Shown here one piece after another: positions 53,049 to 61,592 of a stretch of 64,000 nucleotides of DNA. The notes below the pieces were generated by a model that searched no databases, was not told where the DNA came from, and worked only from the letters and a program-made list of their open reading frames with translations. Made by a program: the position numbers and the translations under genes. The stretch is from an uncultured SAR116 cluster alpha proteobacterium (GTDB lineage Bacteria; Pseudomonadota; Alphaproteobacteria; Puniceispirillales; Puniceispirillaceae), in contig CACJUX010000002.1 of assembly GCA_902596655.1 (NCBI GenBank), positions 1 through 64,000 of the forward strand, in the 5' to 3' direction. Position 1 is the first letter of the stretch, and every line of letters starts with the position of its first letter.

Positions 53049-53852
53049 TTAGCTTAGGCTGTTACGCAAAAATGAATGTAACGCTTTATTTACTTCAAGC
53101 GGCTTCTCCGCGGGTAAAATGTGCCCAGCTTTTTCAATAACCATCACTTCTGAATTTTTGATTTGCGTCGCCATTGCCTTGCCGAACTTTATTGGGGTCA
53201 TTTTATCCTCTTCCGCCAGTATGCAAAGTGTTGGATGGAAAATTTGGCTCGCGGCGTTATCACCGTTTTTGTAATTATTACAAGCGGTCAAGTCGGTCAG
53301 AAGGGCCCCTCTATTGTTTGAGGCCATGATGCGTCTTCCATATTCAAGAAATGAGTGGCCAGGCATTGTATTGTCGTACATATGCGCACCACTTCCATGC
53401 CCCCAACTAGTCATCAGATTAACAGCCTTTTGCAAAGATTTTTCCGAAGCATCGATCAAGTAATCATTCACTGGGATTGACGTAGCGCTAGCGATCAAGC
53501 AAATGGACTGTATCTTTTTTGGAACAAGAATAGCAGTTTCAAGAGATACAAGAGCCCCCTGAGAATGTCCCACCAGACTGTATTGACTGACAGATAAGCT
53601 CTCTAACAATCCGACGATCCACTCCGCTTGGGCTTCAATAGACTTCAAAGGCTCGCCCGAAGATAGACCATGACCAGGGAAGTCAGGCGCTAGCACAGCA
53701 AACCCTCTGTGCGCCAAATATCGGCTTTGCAAAATCCAAGTAAGATGATTTTGACCACTACCATGAATGAGCGTTATTACTTTTCCACATGAGTCAAAGG
53801 CGCGACCACCAGTGGCGATATGAATTGATTCATCGCGGAATTTATACTTCAT
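53049..53852 (-). CDS. alpha/beta hydrolase
   Basis: The 267-residue protein has ITLIHGSGQNHLTWILQSRYLA (oxyanion region, about 26-47), VLAPDFPGHGLSSG, the nucleophile elbow GHSQGA (Ser near 97), an acid in CILAEEDKMTP, and the final histidine in IEKAGHILP. The family includes hydrolases and haloperoxidase-like enzymes. It lies 30 bp after the MetY gene and 45 bp before the fadN-like gene in a three-gene operon. Thioester hydrolysis is possible but not shown. Confidence 0.83.
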   Translation of the reverse strand: MKYKFRDESIHIATGGRAFDSCGKVITLIHGSGQNHLTWILQSRYLAHRGFAVLAPDFPGHGLSSGEPLKSIEAQAEWIVGLLESLSVSQYSLVGHSQGALVSLETAILVPKKIQSICLIASATSIPVNDYLIDASEKSLQKAVNLMTSWGHGSGAHMYDNTMPGHSFLEYGRRIMASNNRGALLTDLTACNNYKNGDNAASQIFHPTLCILAEEDKMTPIKFGKAMATQIKNSEVMVIEKAGHILPAEKPLEVNKALHSFLRNSLS

Positions 53853-53882
53853 CGCAGGTGCTCCCCAGAACTAACATTATCA

Positions 53883-55184
53883 CTAGATTTTTCTGGCTGC
53901 AGCTCTGAAGCCTTTTTCAAAATCTGCCATAATGTCGTTTATATCTTCCAGCCCAACTGATAGTCTAATCATGTCATCCGACAGTCCGCCTTCAATCATT
54001 GCGTCTGCTGAGATATGCGAGTGTGTGGTGCTGGCAGGATGTATAACGAGAGTTTTTGCGTCACCGACATTTGCCAAGTGCGAGGCTAAGTTGAGGGCTT
54101 CAATGAAAGCCTTTCCAGCATCACGTCCACCTTTAAGACCAAAGACGATGATGGAACCAGCGCCACGTGGTAGCATCTTTTTGACTAATTCATGGCTCGG
54201 ATGACCCACAAGGGTTGGGTGACGGACCCAAGCCACTGCTTCATGGCCAGTGAGAAACTTGAGTAGCGCCTTCGTATTGTCCATGTGCTTTTGCATACGT
54301 AACGGCAAGGTTTCAAGTCCCTGCAGAATGTGGAAAGCATTGGTTGGAGACATTGAAGGGCCAAAATTATACATTCCCTCGGCACGAAATTTTGCGGTGA
54401 AGGCGGCTGGGCCAAATTCCTCGAAAAAATTGATTTCGTTCATGGCATAATGTGGGCCAGCAATTGTTGGGAATTTGCCATTCTGATCCCAATTAAAATT
54501 GCCACCGTCAATCACCGCACCGCCTATTGCGATGCCATGTCCACCCATCCATTTTGTCAGGGAATGAATGATTAGGTTAGCCCCAAGTTCTATTGGTTTG
54601 AGCAACCAAGGGGTGTTGAAGGTGCAGTCGAGCATAAACGGTACACTTACCTTTGCAGTGATTTTTGCTACCGCCTCAACATCCATGACATCAAGACCTG
54701 GATTGCCAATAACCTCTCCAAAAACGATTTTTGTGTTTGGCTGAATGGCCGCCTCAATAGCTGCCAAATCATCTGGCGCGACAAAAGTTGTGGTGATGCC
54801 GAATCTAGGCAAGGTGTTCTCCAGTAGATTGATATTTGCCCCGTACATACGTGACGAGGCAACGATATGATCACCGGAAGAACAGATAGTCATTATAGCC
54901 GTTGTTAATGCCGCCATTCCGGATGCCGTTGCCGTCGCGGCAACGCCGCCATCAAGTGCAGCGACACGCTGTTCCAAGACGGCAACGGTGGGGTTTGAGA
55001 TGCGCGTGTATAAGTGTCCGCCAAGCTCCATGTTGTAAAGGGAAGCAGCATGCTCACTATCCTTGAACACATAAGAAGTTGTTTGGTGAATTGGCACCGC
55101 CCTAGATCCATGAATGGGATCTGGGACATGACCTGCATGCAGGCTTAGGGTATCAAATTTGTAATCACCACTCATCTTATCCAT
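53883..55184 (-). CDS. metY: O-acetylhomoserine sulfhydrylase/aminocarboxypropyltransferase (MetY type)
   Basis: The protein of about 433 residues begins near ATG 55184 (the in-frame TTG at 55196 and ATG 55175 are alternatives). It is a Cys/Met-metabolism PLP enzyme: DTLSLHAGHVPDPIHGSRAVPIHQTTSYVF, LYTRISNPTVAVLEQRVAALDGG, SGDHIVASSRMYGANINL, the PLP lysine in HSLTKWMGGHG, and NIVFGxKGG-like IIVFGLKGGRDAG at the end of the fold. MetY makes homocysteine or methionine from O-acetylhomoserine with sulfide or methanethiol. In marine strains it can capture methanethiol from DMSP demethylation. Confidence 0.9.
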   Translation of the reverse strand: MDKMSGDYKFDTLSLHAGHVPDPIHGSRAVPIHQTTSYVFKDSEHAASLYNMELGGHLYTRISNPTVAVLEQRVAALDGGVAATATASGMAALTTAIMTICSSGDHIVASSRMYGANINLLENTLPRFGITTTFVAPDDLAAIEAAIQPNTKIVFGEVIGNPGLDVMDVEAVAKITAKVSVPFMLDCTFNTPWLLKPIELGANLIIHSLTKWMGGHGIAIGGAVIDGGNFNWDQNGKFPTIAGPHYAMNEINFFEEFGPAAFTAKFRAEGMYNFGPSMSPTNAFHILQGLETLPLRMQKHMDNTKALLKFLTGHEAVAWVRHPTLVGHPSHELVKKMLPRGAGSIIVFGLKGGRDAGKAFIEALNLASHLANVGDAKTLVIHPASTTHSHISADAMIEGGLSDDMIRLSVGLEDINDIMADFEKGFRAAARKI

Positions 55185-55257
55185 CCGTTCTCGCAAATAG
55201 CAGAAAATTCGCCCTGTTTTTGCCGCTTTACCGCTATCAAGTCAATCGCTGCAATAA

Positions 55258-56274
55258 TTACATACTCGAGAAGAAGGCGATGCCGCCGTTTGTTGATTTC
55301 CTCATTTTGTTACGAGTAATCAGATGATTGAGGTGAGCCCTAGCCTCACAACTTGCAAAATATATTTCATGATCGGTTAATTCGAATGGAAACAATAGTT
55401 CCATGGCCCCCCTTGTTGTCAGCGGCCTGCCAGCATCCAGCAATTGCCCAAGGCGGGTTTCGTGATGTGCAATCAGTTCAAGCGCGCGGGGTGCGCCACC
55501 GTAAAAGGGCCAGTCATGGCCGGGAATGACCAACCATTTATCGTCAAGCCGACGCATTTCTTCCAAGTAGGATAAGTAATCTGCCAGAACATCATGGTCC
55601 GGGTTACGCAGGGCCACTGAGATATTTGGTGAAATCCGCGGCAACAGAAAATCAACACAGATATAGAGATGACGTGCGTGGTCCATCAGGCTCATGTGGC
55701 CTGGTGAATGACCAGCATCAAACCGTACCTTCCAGGTACCAGCGATTGTCTGGAAGCCATGGCCCGATTGAATAATCTGAACCTGGGGCAAATCCCCAAC
55801 AAGGCTACGGAAATAGTTTCCACGATCACGGCGGTGGTCAATATCGATGTTGCTAAGCCCAAAATTGGCGTAGGCATCACCGCTTATATCCGCTGCCTCT
55901 TTGTCGCTGTAATCAAGAAGCAGGGCCGCCTCCTCATATTCTCTGGCACCCATGAAAACAGGTGCGTCAGTGATACCTGCCAAGGTGCCTACATATCCAA
56001 CATGATCGGCATGGTGGTGTGACACAATAATGCCGGCAATTGGCTTTTGCGCCTGCAATTGTGTCAGAATCGCTGGCCATTGCTTGGCATTACTTTCCGT
56101 ATTGATTCCACAATCGAGCAGCAACCACCCCTCTGTCGTTTCAAGGGCAAATAAATTTATATGATTGAGCCGGAAAGGCAGGGTGAAACGGAACCAGAAA
56201 AGATCATCAGCAAGTTGCCTGATCTGGCCATCTCGCGGGGCGGTCATATCAAGCGGAGTCATGTGGTTTCTCAT
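55258..56274 (-). CDS. MBL-fold metallo-hydrolase
   Basis: The 338-residue protein has the HxHxDH motif in IIVSHHHADHVGYVGTLAG (about residues 83-101), then LDYSDKEAADISGDA, GHSPGHMSLMDHARHLYICVDF (the GHSPGH histidine), and VIPGHDWPFYGG. The end reads like the winged-helix MBL-associated region (LLDAGRPLTTRGAMELLFPF). The group covers thioesterases, glyoxalase-II-like and hydrolase enzymes; the substrate is unknown. It overlaps the TrmL gene by 4 bp (ATGA), so it is translated from the same message after trmL. Confidence 0.83.
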   Translation of the reverse strand: MRNHMTPLDMTAPRDGQIRQLADDLFWFRFTLPFRLNHINLFALETTEGWLLLDCGINTESNAKQWPAILTQLQAQKPIAGIIVSHHHADHVGYVGTLAGITDAPVFMGAREYEEAALLLDYSDKEAADISGDAYANFGLSNIDIDHRRDRGNYFRSLVGDLPQVQIIQSGHGFQTIAGTWKVRFDAGHSPGHMSLMDHARHLYICVDFLLPRISPNISVALRNPDHDVLADYLSYLEEMRRLDDKWLVIPGHDWPFYGGAPRALELIAHHETRLGQLLDAGRPLTTRGAMELLFPFELTDHEIYFASCEARAHLNHLITRNKMRKSTNGGIAFFSSM

Positions 56275-56777
56275 TCGTTGTCCTTCGACTGGCCAGACCG
56301 TGAGGATAACGGTGGCACACTACCGAGGAATTCACATTGCCGCCATGCTTCATAGATCACTATAGAAACAGCATTACTCAAATTGAGGCTCCGGTTACCA
56401 GCAAGCATTGGCAGGCGAATCTTTCTATCGTCAGCGAATCTGTCGTGAATAGCATCTGACAGGCCGGTTGTCTCGGCACCAAACAAAAAAGAACTGTTCG
56501 GACTATAGGTCGGTTGATCATAGCTTTGGCTGGCAAATTTCGTGACCGCAAAAATCTCCGATTGATGAAGGCCTAAACGGCATTCATCAAGACTGTCATA
56601 TTCTGTTACCAGTGCCATTTCGTGATAATCGAGACCAGCACGGCGAACAGCTTTCGCATCAAGGTCAAAACCGAGAGGGCGAATAAGATGAAGGCGGGAG
56701 CCGCAATTGGCGCAAAGTCGAATAATGTTACCTGTGTTTGGCGGAATCTGTGGTGTAAATAGAATGATATCAAACAT
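56271..56777 (-). CDS. trmL: tRNA (cytidine/uridine-34-2'-O)-methyltransferase TrmL
   Basis: The 168-residue SPOUT methyltransferase has FDIILFTPQIPPNTGNIIRLCAN at the start, LHLIRPLGFDLDAKAVRRAGLDY, FLFGAETTGLSDAIHD, and the knot end IRLPMLAGNRSLNLSNAVSIVIYEAWRQ. TrmL methylates the wobble base of tRNA-Leu isoacceptors in the cytoplasm. It is the first gene of a two-gene unit with the MBL hydrolase. Confidence 0.92.
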   Translation of the reverse strand: MFDIILFTPQIPPNTGNIIRLCANCGSRLHLIRPLGFDLDAKAVRRAGLDYHEMALVTEYDSLDECRLGLHQSEIFAVTKFASQSYDQPTYSPNSSFLFGAETTGLSDAIHDRFADDRKIRLPMLAGNRSLNLSNAVSIVIYEAWRQCEFLGSVPPLSSRSGQSKDNE

Positions 56778-57113
56778 ATCTTATAAATGATCGATCCAGT
56801 TTTGCTAAATGTTGGACAATGCTAGTGTCGCAAAGACACAAATCCCCTAAAGATGAGGAGGAGGCGCTGTCTTCCATAGTGTAGCCAAATTGCCGGTGTG
56901 TCCCATTGTTTTTACAGTGCCGTAAGGAAATTTTAGTGCCAGAAAGCAGAGCTTTCATGAGTTAGATCATGACAACCGTCGATCCTGAAAACACTAACCA
57001 TGGCACTTCACGAGCAATAAATGGAGAAATCAGTGTGGTTCGCAGTGGTCGTGGCACGTCTTCGTCTTGCAAGAGGCCATTGCGCTACAGGCGATAATTC
57101 GGCACAAAAGCTG
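56778..57113. other. divergent spacer between trmL and the thiamine pyrophosphokinase gene
   Basis: I see no gene with support here. A 62-codon minus-strand frame at 56770-56958 and the N-terminal extension of the kinase frame from 57021 look like chance readings. No riboswitch fold was identified by eye. Confidence 0.35.
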
Positions 57114-57806
57114 ATGTCTATGGATTCTACAGATATGCTTCGCTTTTCGACTGCCGTTATTCTGGTTGGTGCGTCACCCGTTGCTATCAAACCTGCTTTG
57201 ACGAGCCTGCCAGACGGCCTGCCTCTGATTGCTGCTGATGGCGGAGCGTCTGCGTTGCTTGCGCTTGGTAGGGTTCCGGACGTCGTGATTGGCGATATGG
57301 ATTCACTTTTTTCACGCGATGTGCTGCCATCTTCGGTGGAGATTATCCACCTCACAGGACAGGACGATACCGATTTCGAAAAATGTCTGGCCCGCATCGA
57401 TGCACCACTGATCATTGGCCTTGGTTTTCTCGAGGCTCGTTTTGACCATTCGCTTGCTGCAATCCATGCATTAATGGGTCTTCGCCATGACCAGCCGGTA
57501 TTGCTAGCAGGTGACACGGATGTTCTGTTACGCGTAACCGGGGATATTGAGATTATAATGCCAATTGGTAGCCGAATCTCCATTTGGCCACTTGGCCGTC
57601 AGTCATTTGAGGCATCTGTGGGTCTGCGCTGGCCTCTGGCGGGATTGGAAATGGCTCCTGGCAAAATGATTGGCACGTCCAATGAGGTGAATGCCACGCC
57701 AGTGAAAATAGCCGCCTCCAAAGATGGTGACGGCTATGCTGTGATAGCTCCGGTTGAGGCGATGGCCGCTTTGATGGCCGCCGTGACTGATGATGGTCCT
57801 GCCTAG
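57114..57806 (+). CDS. thiamine pyrophosphokinase
   Basis: The 230-residue protein has the TPK pattern: PLIAADGGASALLALGRVPDVVIGDMDSL (ADGG and GDxDS motifs, about 40-68), a TGQDDTDFEKCLARI stretch (DDTDFEK motif, about 82-96), GLGFLEARFDHSLAAIHAL and the C-terminal beta-rich thiamine-binding part with ISIWPLG and GTSNEV. It makes thiamine diphosphate from thiamine and ATP in the cytoplasm. The start is uncertain; ATG 57114 gives a normal family length, while the frame opens further up at 57021. Its stop overlaps the end of a purine-permease pseudogene by 4 bp. Confidence 0.85.
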   Translation: MSMDSTDMLRFSTAVILVGASPVAIKPALTSLPDGLPLIAADGGASALLALGRVPDVVIGDMDSLFSRDVLPSSVEIIHLTGQDDTDFEKCLARIDAPLIIGLGFLEARFDHSLAAIHALMGLRHDQPVLLAGDTDVLLRVTGDIEIIMPIGSRISIWPLGRQSFEASVGLRWPLAGLEMAPGKMIGTSNEVNATPVKIAASKDGDGYAVIAPVEAMAALMAAVTDDGPA

Positions 57807-58213
57807 ATAAAGGGCGTTGTCAGCCAAAGACATTCAAAGCCGGCGATAACATATGTGCCAGTATTAATGTTTTTTGCTCTGCCAGCAAGAACATGGATTA
57901 GCACATAAGCTAGAAAACTGATGGCGATGCCGGCAGCAATCGAAAATGTCAATGGAGTCAAAATTACTATTAACATGACTGGCACGAAAACAGCCATTTC
58001 ATGCTATTCCAGCTTGCGGAGCGATGCTAGAAAACTGGCAGCAACAAATACCAGTGCTGGTGCAGTGGCAAAGGCAACCGCATAGGGAATTCCGGCGTTT
58101 GCCACAAACATAGGGTTAACGGCAACAATAAATAACATCGTCAGATATGTGCTGAGCCCAGTAGCGATTTCCTTGCGATATGTGCTTCGGTTACGGTAGA
58201 TAAAAAAATCAGT
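57803..58213 (-). pseudogene. purine permease (AzgA/NCS2-like), internally deleted and broken
   Basis: One frame contains an N-terminal AzgA-type piece (TDFFIYRNRSTYRKEIATGL and then LTMLFIVAVNPMFVANAGIPY) joined directly to a C-terminal piece (PALVFVAASFLASLRKLE, then TAG at 58004-58006 where the family has Trp, then TPLTFSIAAGIAISFLAYVL with LAGRAK). About 290 middle residues are missing with no frameshift. There is no start codon with a ribosome site. This is a clear pseudogene. Confidence 0.75.
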
Positions 58214-58504
58214 TCACTACGTGACTTCAAATTTAAAAATTGTTAAACGCAAAACGCTTTTTCAGGTGTGATCCGGATTGTGAACTTAACCTGCGTGAGA
58301 GCTGGTATCGATTGGTTGGGAGCAACAGCATTCGGTTATCACAAATACCGGTGCGACGCTTACAGACGGTTTTCTGCTCAGTTGTCCGACAAAATGTGAT
58401 GGATATTGTTATTTTCTTGTCTCTTTGACGGATATACGTAAATTGAAGGAAGGTGTCAGGAAAAAAACGGGTCTCATTAACAATCAACACAGGAATGCCA
58501 ACTT

Positions 58505-59128
58505 ATGAAAAGCCAAGATCACGTGACAGGCACCAGAGAGCCTTTCGAAACGCTTGCTGCATTAACCATTTCACAGCGCTTTGCTGATGACCGTTTCATG
58601 TCGTTGTTGTCGCAATCGTTTCTGGTCATCGCCGGTTCTGCGTTGATTGGTCTCTCAGCTCAGGTTGCGGTTCCATGGTATCCGGTTCCAGTCACAGGCC
58701 AGACACTCATGGTTCTGCTCATTGGTATGGCTTATGGTCCAGGTCTCGGGGCCGCGACGATCATCGCTTATCTACTTGAGGGTGGGATCGGGCTGCCTGT
58801 CTTTGCCGGCGGTGCTGCTGGCTGGCCAGTTTTTACCGGTTTGACCGGCGGATATCTGATCGGATTTGTTCCTGCCACTTTTTTTGTTGGCGTATTAGCG
58901 TTGCGGGGCATGGGCCGTACGATGCTCGGCACCGTCGTCGCAATGTTTCTTGGAAATCTGATCATATATGCCTGTGGTATTGCCTGGCTGCAAGCTTTTA
59001 TCGGATTGGAAAAGGCAATTGCCGGTGGTCTTATGCCATTCATCTATGGCGATTTTCTTAAAATTGTGATTGCTGCGGTGGTGATGCCAGCGGCATGGCA
59101 GATTGTGCAGAAATTCTGGGGACGATGA
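58505..59128 (+). CDS. bioY: biotin transporter BioY
   Basis: The 207-residue membrane protein has about six helices and BioY signatures: GLSAQVAVPWYPVPVTGQTLMVLLIGMAYGPGLG near residues 49-82, EGGIGLPVFAGGAAGW near 96-111, TGGYLIGF, and GDFLKIVIAAVVMP at the end. BioY is the substrate-binding S-component of the ECF biotin importer and can act alone in some bacteria. No bioMN genes are adjacent. A hairpin terminator follows 62 bp after the stop. Confidence 0.93.
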   Translation: MKSQDHVTGTREPFETLAALTISQRFADDRFMSLLSQSFLVIAGSALIGLSAQVAVPWYPVPVTGQTLMVLLIGMAYGPGLGAATIIAYLLEGGIGLPVFAGGAAGWPVFTGLTGGYLIGFVPATFFVGVLALRGMGRTMLGTVVAMFLGNLIIYACGIAWLQAFIGLEKAIAGGLMPFIYGDFLKIVIAAVVMPAAWQIVQKFWGR

Positions 59129-59189
59129 GAGTTCGTTCCTGTTCTCGTTCCCATTTACCGGCGACTGATGGTGAACTAAGTAATACGGC

Positions 59190-59225
59190 TGTTCTGATGC
59201 GGTCGGAACACTTTTTGTGTCTTTT
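59190..59225 (+). terminator. intrinsic terminator after bioY
   Basis: TGTTCTGA and TCGGAACA pair as an 8-bp stem (one G-T) with a TGCGG loop, followed by CTTTTTGTGTCTTTTT. It lies 62 bp after the bioY stop. Confidence 0.7.
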
Positions 59226-59515
59226 TACTGACTGACTGTGGCAATGCTGTTGTCGTTGGTGGCGACGGGTATTACGTCATCGTGAACCGTCTCAAGCACA
59301 GTTGCTGTGTCACCAGCATCCAGCACCTCCACCTCTCCGCTGGCTTCTATGATCTCAAGCAATTTTTCCTCAGGAGACACGCTATTAGAATGCAAGATTG
59401 TCACGGCAATGACAGCAGCGATACTTGTCGTTTTTAGATCTTCCGGCTGTTCTTCTGGGCGGTGGAACGGAATTATGCTGCATTCTGGACGTGCTTCACG
59501 ATCGGTTAAACGCAT
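59225..59515 (-). CDS. small hypothetical protein
   Basis: The ATG at 59515 has GAGGGAG seven bases upstream, which decides it over the ATG at 59575. The 96-residue product starts MRLTDREARPECSIIPFHRP, has one short hydrophobic stretch (TTSIAAVIAVTIL, about 29-41), and ends with an acidic, Val/Thr-rich tail (VEVLDAGDTATVLE). No family is recognised. The gene is single, between the bioY terminator and the repeat-protein terminator. Confidence 0.45.
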   Translation of the reverse strand: MRLTDREARPECSIIPFHRPEEQPEDLKTTSIAAVIAVTILHSNSVSPEEKLLEIIEASGEVEVLDAGDTATVLETVHDDVIPVATNDNSIATVSQ

Positions 59516-59701
59516 GAGATGCTCCCTCAGATAAGTTGGGGCCAAGTTTTGGGCAAGATAGGCGTATGAGGCCATAAATCGGCTTTTGCTTTGCGCAACC
59601 TAACAACACCTAGATATAACAACAGCTGTTTCATACGAGATATAGTGTGTACCTAATAACCTGTGCTGCAAAGTAAAAAAATGCAACAGTCGAAAAAATA
59701 A

Positions 59702-59732
59702 TCAAAAAAGAGACCCTAAGGCCTCTTTTGAT
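59702..59732 (-). terminator. intrinsic terminator after the secreted repeat protein gene
   Basis: AAAAGAG (59706-59712) and CTCTTTT (59723-59729) pair, with an inner CC/GG pair. On the minus strand the stem is followed by a T run. It lies about 35-60 bp after the stop of the repeat-protein gene and could work in both directions. Confidence 0.65.
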
Positions 59733-59764
59733 CGGTCAGCGTATTTTGATTACGCATCACCCGG

Positions 59765-60964
59765 TTAACCGCCAACGCGGCGGACGAAAATAGTTCCGGC
59801 AGGCTTGTTATTAACGTTCTTCACTGTATTTGTTGCTTGGCTGAAAATCACTGTCTCGATGCCAAAGCTGTCTACAACGGCAACTCTTGCTCGCACCTTT
59901 TTATTGACCAATGCTTGTGGGAGTGCCAGTTGGGGGACCCCTACTGTGTCTATCGCCTTCCAATTTCTCCCGTCGACAGAGGATTCCCAACCCACTGACA
60001 TGCTCGCAATTCCATCTTCATCAGACAATCTATCCGTGCTCGCGAAGATGGTTTGCCCTTCAGCAGCTTCGCCGGTTAATACTATCTCGCCTTGTACAGG
60101 ATCGTCAACGTTAACAACAGTTTCAGACGGACTAGTTACCAATATTTCTTTGGTGCCATGGCTATCGACATATGATACGACTGCTCGGTATGAGTATCCA
60201 ACATGCCTCTGCTCAAGTTGCATCAATTCTCCAGTAACGCCCGGAAATGCTTGCCAATCTGTTTTTGTGGATGAACGCTGCCATATGATCGACAGGCTTC
60301 CAAGCCCGTCTTCGTCGGCAATCATGCTTGTATCCACCACCAAGGCGTCGCCTTCCTGTGCTGGTCCGATCAATTGAGCGGCACCAGTTGGTTTGTCATT
60401 CACATTTTGTACTGGGCTCGATGTTGGACTCAAGATCGTTTCTAGATTTCCCTGCCCATCAACATATGAGAGTTCGACCCGCAGCCTTTTCCCTACATGA
60501 GACTCTCTAGGTGTAAAAGACTGGCGTGTTTCGCCAGTCAAGTTATACCATTCTTTACCTGTTTCAGATATTTGCCATTGAACTTGGATTTTGCCTACGC
60601 CGTCACCGTCCATTACTGCAGAGGCGTCTATAATCAGAGGGTCGTCTTCAATTGCAACAAAAGCACCTGTCTCAACATTGCCTTGGTCAACCCCACCATC
60701 GGCGCCATTATCCTTAAAATTGTTGGAACCAGCGACGTCACTTTCAGCTACCGTGGTCATATCGCTTGAGCCCATGGAACTATTTGATGACAAGTTCTGA
60801 GAATCGGTTGAGTAAGAACCGCTTGCGTCTGTTGTGTTAGAAGACACGGTGCCTGTTTCTGCCGAATTGACGTTAGCCTTCGTTTCTGGAAGGCCACCCG
60901 CAACAGCTTGAGCAGACGCTGCAACAACAGAGCCTGCAATAATAAACCTAATTAGCCGGCGCAT
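59765..60964 (-). CDS. secreted protein with tandem Ig-like/adhesin-type repeats
   Basis: From ATG 60964 (GGGGAG upstream) the product is 399 residues, starting with a signal peptide (MRRLIRFIIAGSVVAASAQAVAG). A Ser/Thr/Asn/Asp-rich spacer follows. From about residue 110 it has three near copies of a roughly 90-residue unit: a D-x-DG(L/V/I)G stretch, then W-(Q/E)-x-S, a W core, V-G-x-x-(R/Y), an S-Y/V-VDSxGxxE strand, and V-x-N-V-(N/D)-(D/N)-P/K before a G-x-A-x-EG-x strand. The last copy is partial. Such repeats occur in adhesins and in surface RTX-like proteins of marine bacteria. No export-system gene or calcium nonapeptide is seen nearby. Confidence 0.7.
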   Translation of the reverse strand: MRRLIRFIIAGSVVAASAQAVAGGLPETKANVNSAETGTVSSNTTDASGSYSTDSQNLSSNSSMGSSDMTTVAESDVAGSNNFKDNGADGGVDQGNVETGAFVAIEDDPLIIDASAVMDGDGVGKIQVQWQISETGKEWYNLTGETRQSFTPRESHVGKRLRVELSYVDGQGNLETILSPTSSPVQNVNDKPTGAAQLIGPAQEGDALVVDTSMIADEDGLGSLSIIWQRSSTKTDWQAFPGVTGELMQLEQRHVGYSYRAVVSYVDSHGTKEILVTSPSETVVNVDDPVQGEIVLTGEAAEGQTIFASTDRLSDEDGIASMSVGWESSVDGRNWKAIDTVGVPQLALPQALVNKKVRARVAVVDSFGIETVIFSQATNTVKNVNNKPAGTIFVRRVGG

Positions 60965-61181
60965 GAAAAATGCTCCCCAGTTAACTTCTTTATTTGAACA
61001 GCAATGGTTAGTCCGAATGGTGATTTCGAACGGCATCACAGCTGAACCGTTTAGAAAGTCGCCTAAAATTAGGCGGTTGTCTAGGTTTTATGTACACAAA
61101 ATGTGACTTTTCGATAATTTGATGCCGTCAAAAGTCCCATTTTAGGCTCAGAAAGCACTAGAACGTTGTGACATCTGGGCT

Positions 61182-61562
61182 CTAGACCTGCTCCTCGCCA
61201 ACGACTTTTTGTGCAACGCGGAAGCACTCCATCGCCTGCGGGACACCGCAATAAATGCCTATTACGTGTAGAATAGCCCTTAACTCATCTTTTGAGACAC
61301 CATTGCGGATGGCACCACGACAATGCAATTCCCACTCATGCATTTTTCCGAGGGCGCCTATCATTGTCAGATTCATCATCGATCTAGTTTTGGCATCAAT
61401 GGTCTCATCGCCCCAACCGAATCCCCAACACCATGCTGTCATGGCCTCCTGGAAGGGGCGATTGAAATCGTCAGCGTTCTCAAAGACCTTTTCAACATAT
61501 TCTACACCAAGGGTGTCTTTGCGCTTTGCAAGTCCAGTTTCGAACAAATTTTCCATTACCAT
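61182..61562 (-). CDS. carboxymuconolactone decarboxylase family protein
   Basis: From ATG 61562 (GAGAGG upstream) the product is 126 residues. It has the CMD fold pattern: VENADDFNRPFQEAMTAWCWGFGW (here ENADDFNRPFQ... WCWGFGW), SMMNLTMIGALGKMHEWELHCRGAIRNGVSKDELRAILHVIGIYCGVPQA. The second half matches the PcaC type. It lacks the C-x-x-C pair of the AhpD peroxidase group: the Cys in HCRGA and the Cys in IYCGVP are far apart. PcaC decarboxylates 4-carboxymuconolactone, but no other protocatechuate genes are nearby, so a different CMD role is possible. Confidence 0.78.
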   Translation of the reverse strand: MVMENLFETGLAKRKDTLGVEYVEKVFENADDFNRPFQEAMTAWCWGFGWGDETIDAKTRSMMNLTMIGALGKMHEWELHCRGAIRNGVSKDELRAILHVIGIYCGVPQAMECFRVAQKVVGEEQV

Positions 61563-61592
61563 GCATCCTCTCGCTTGGGAGACTTTTATCAA

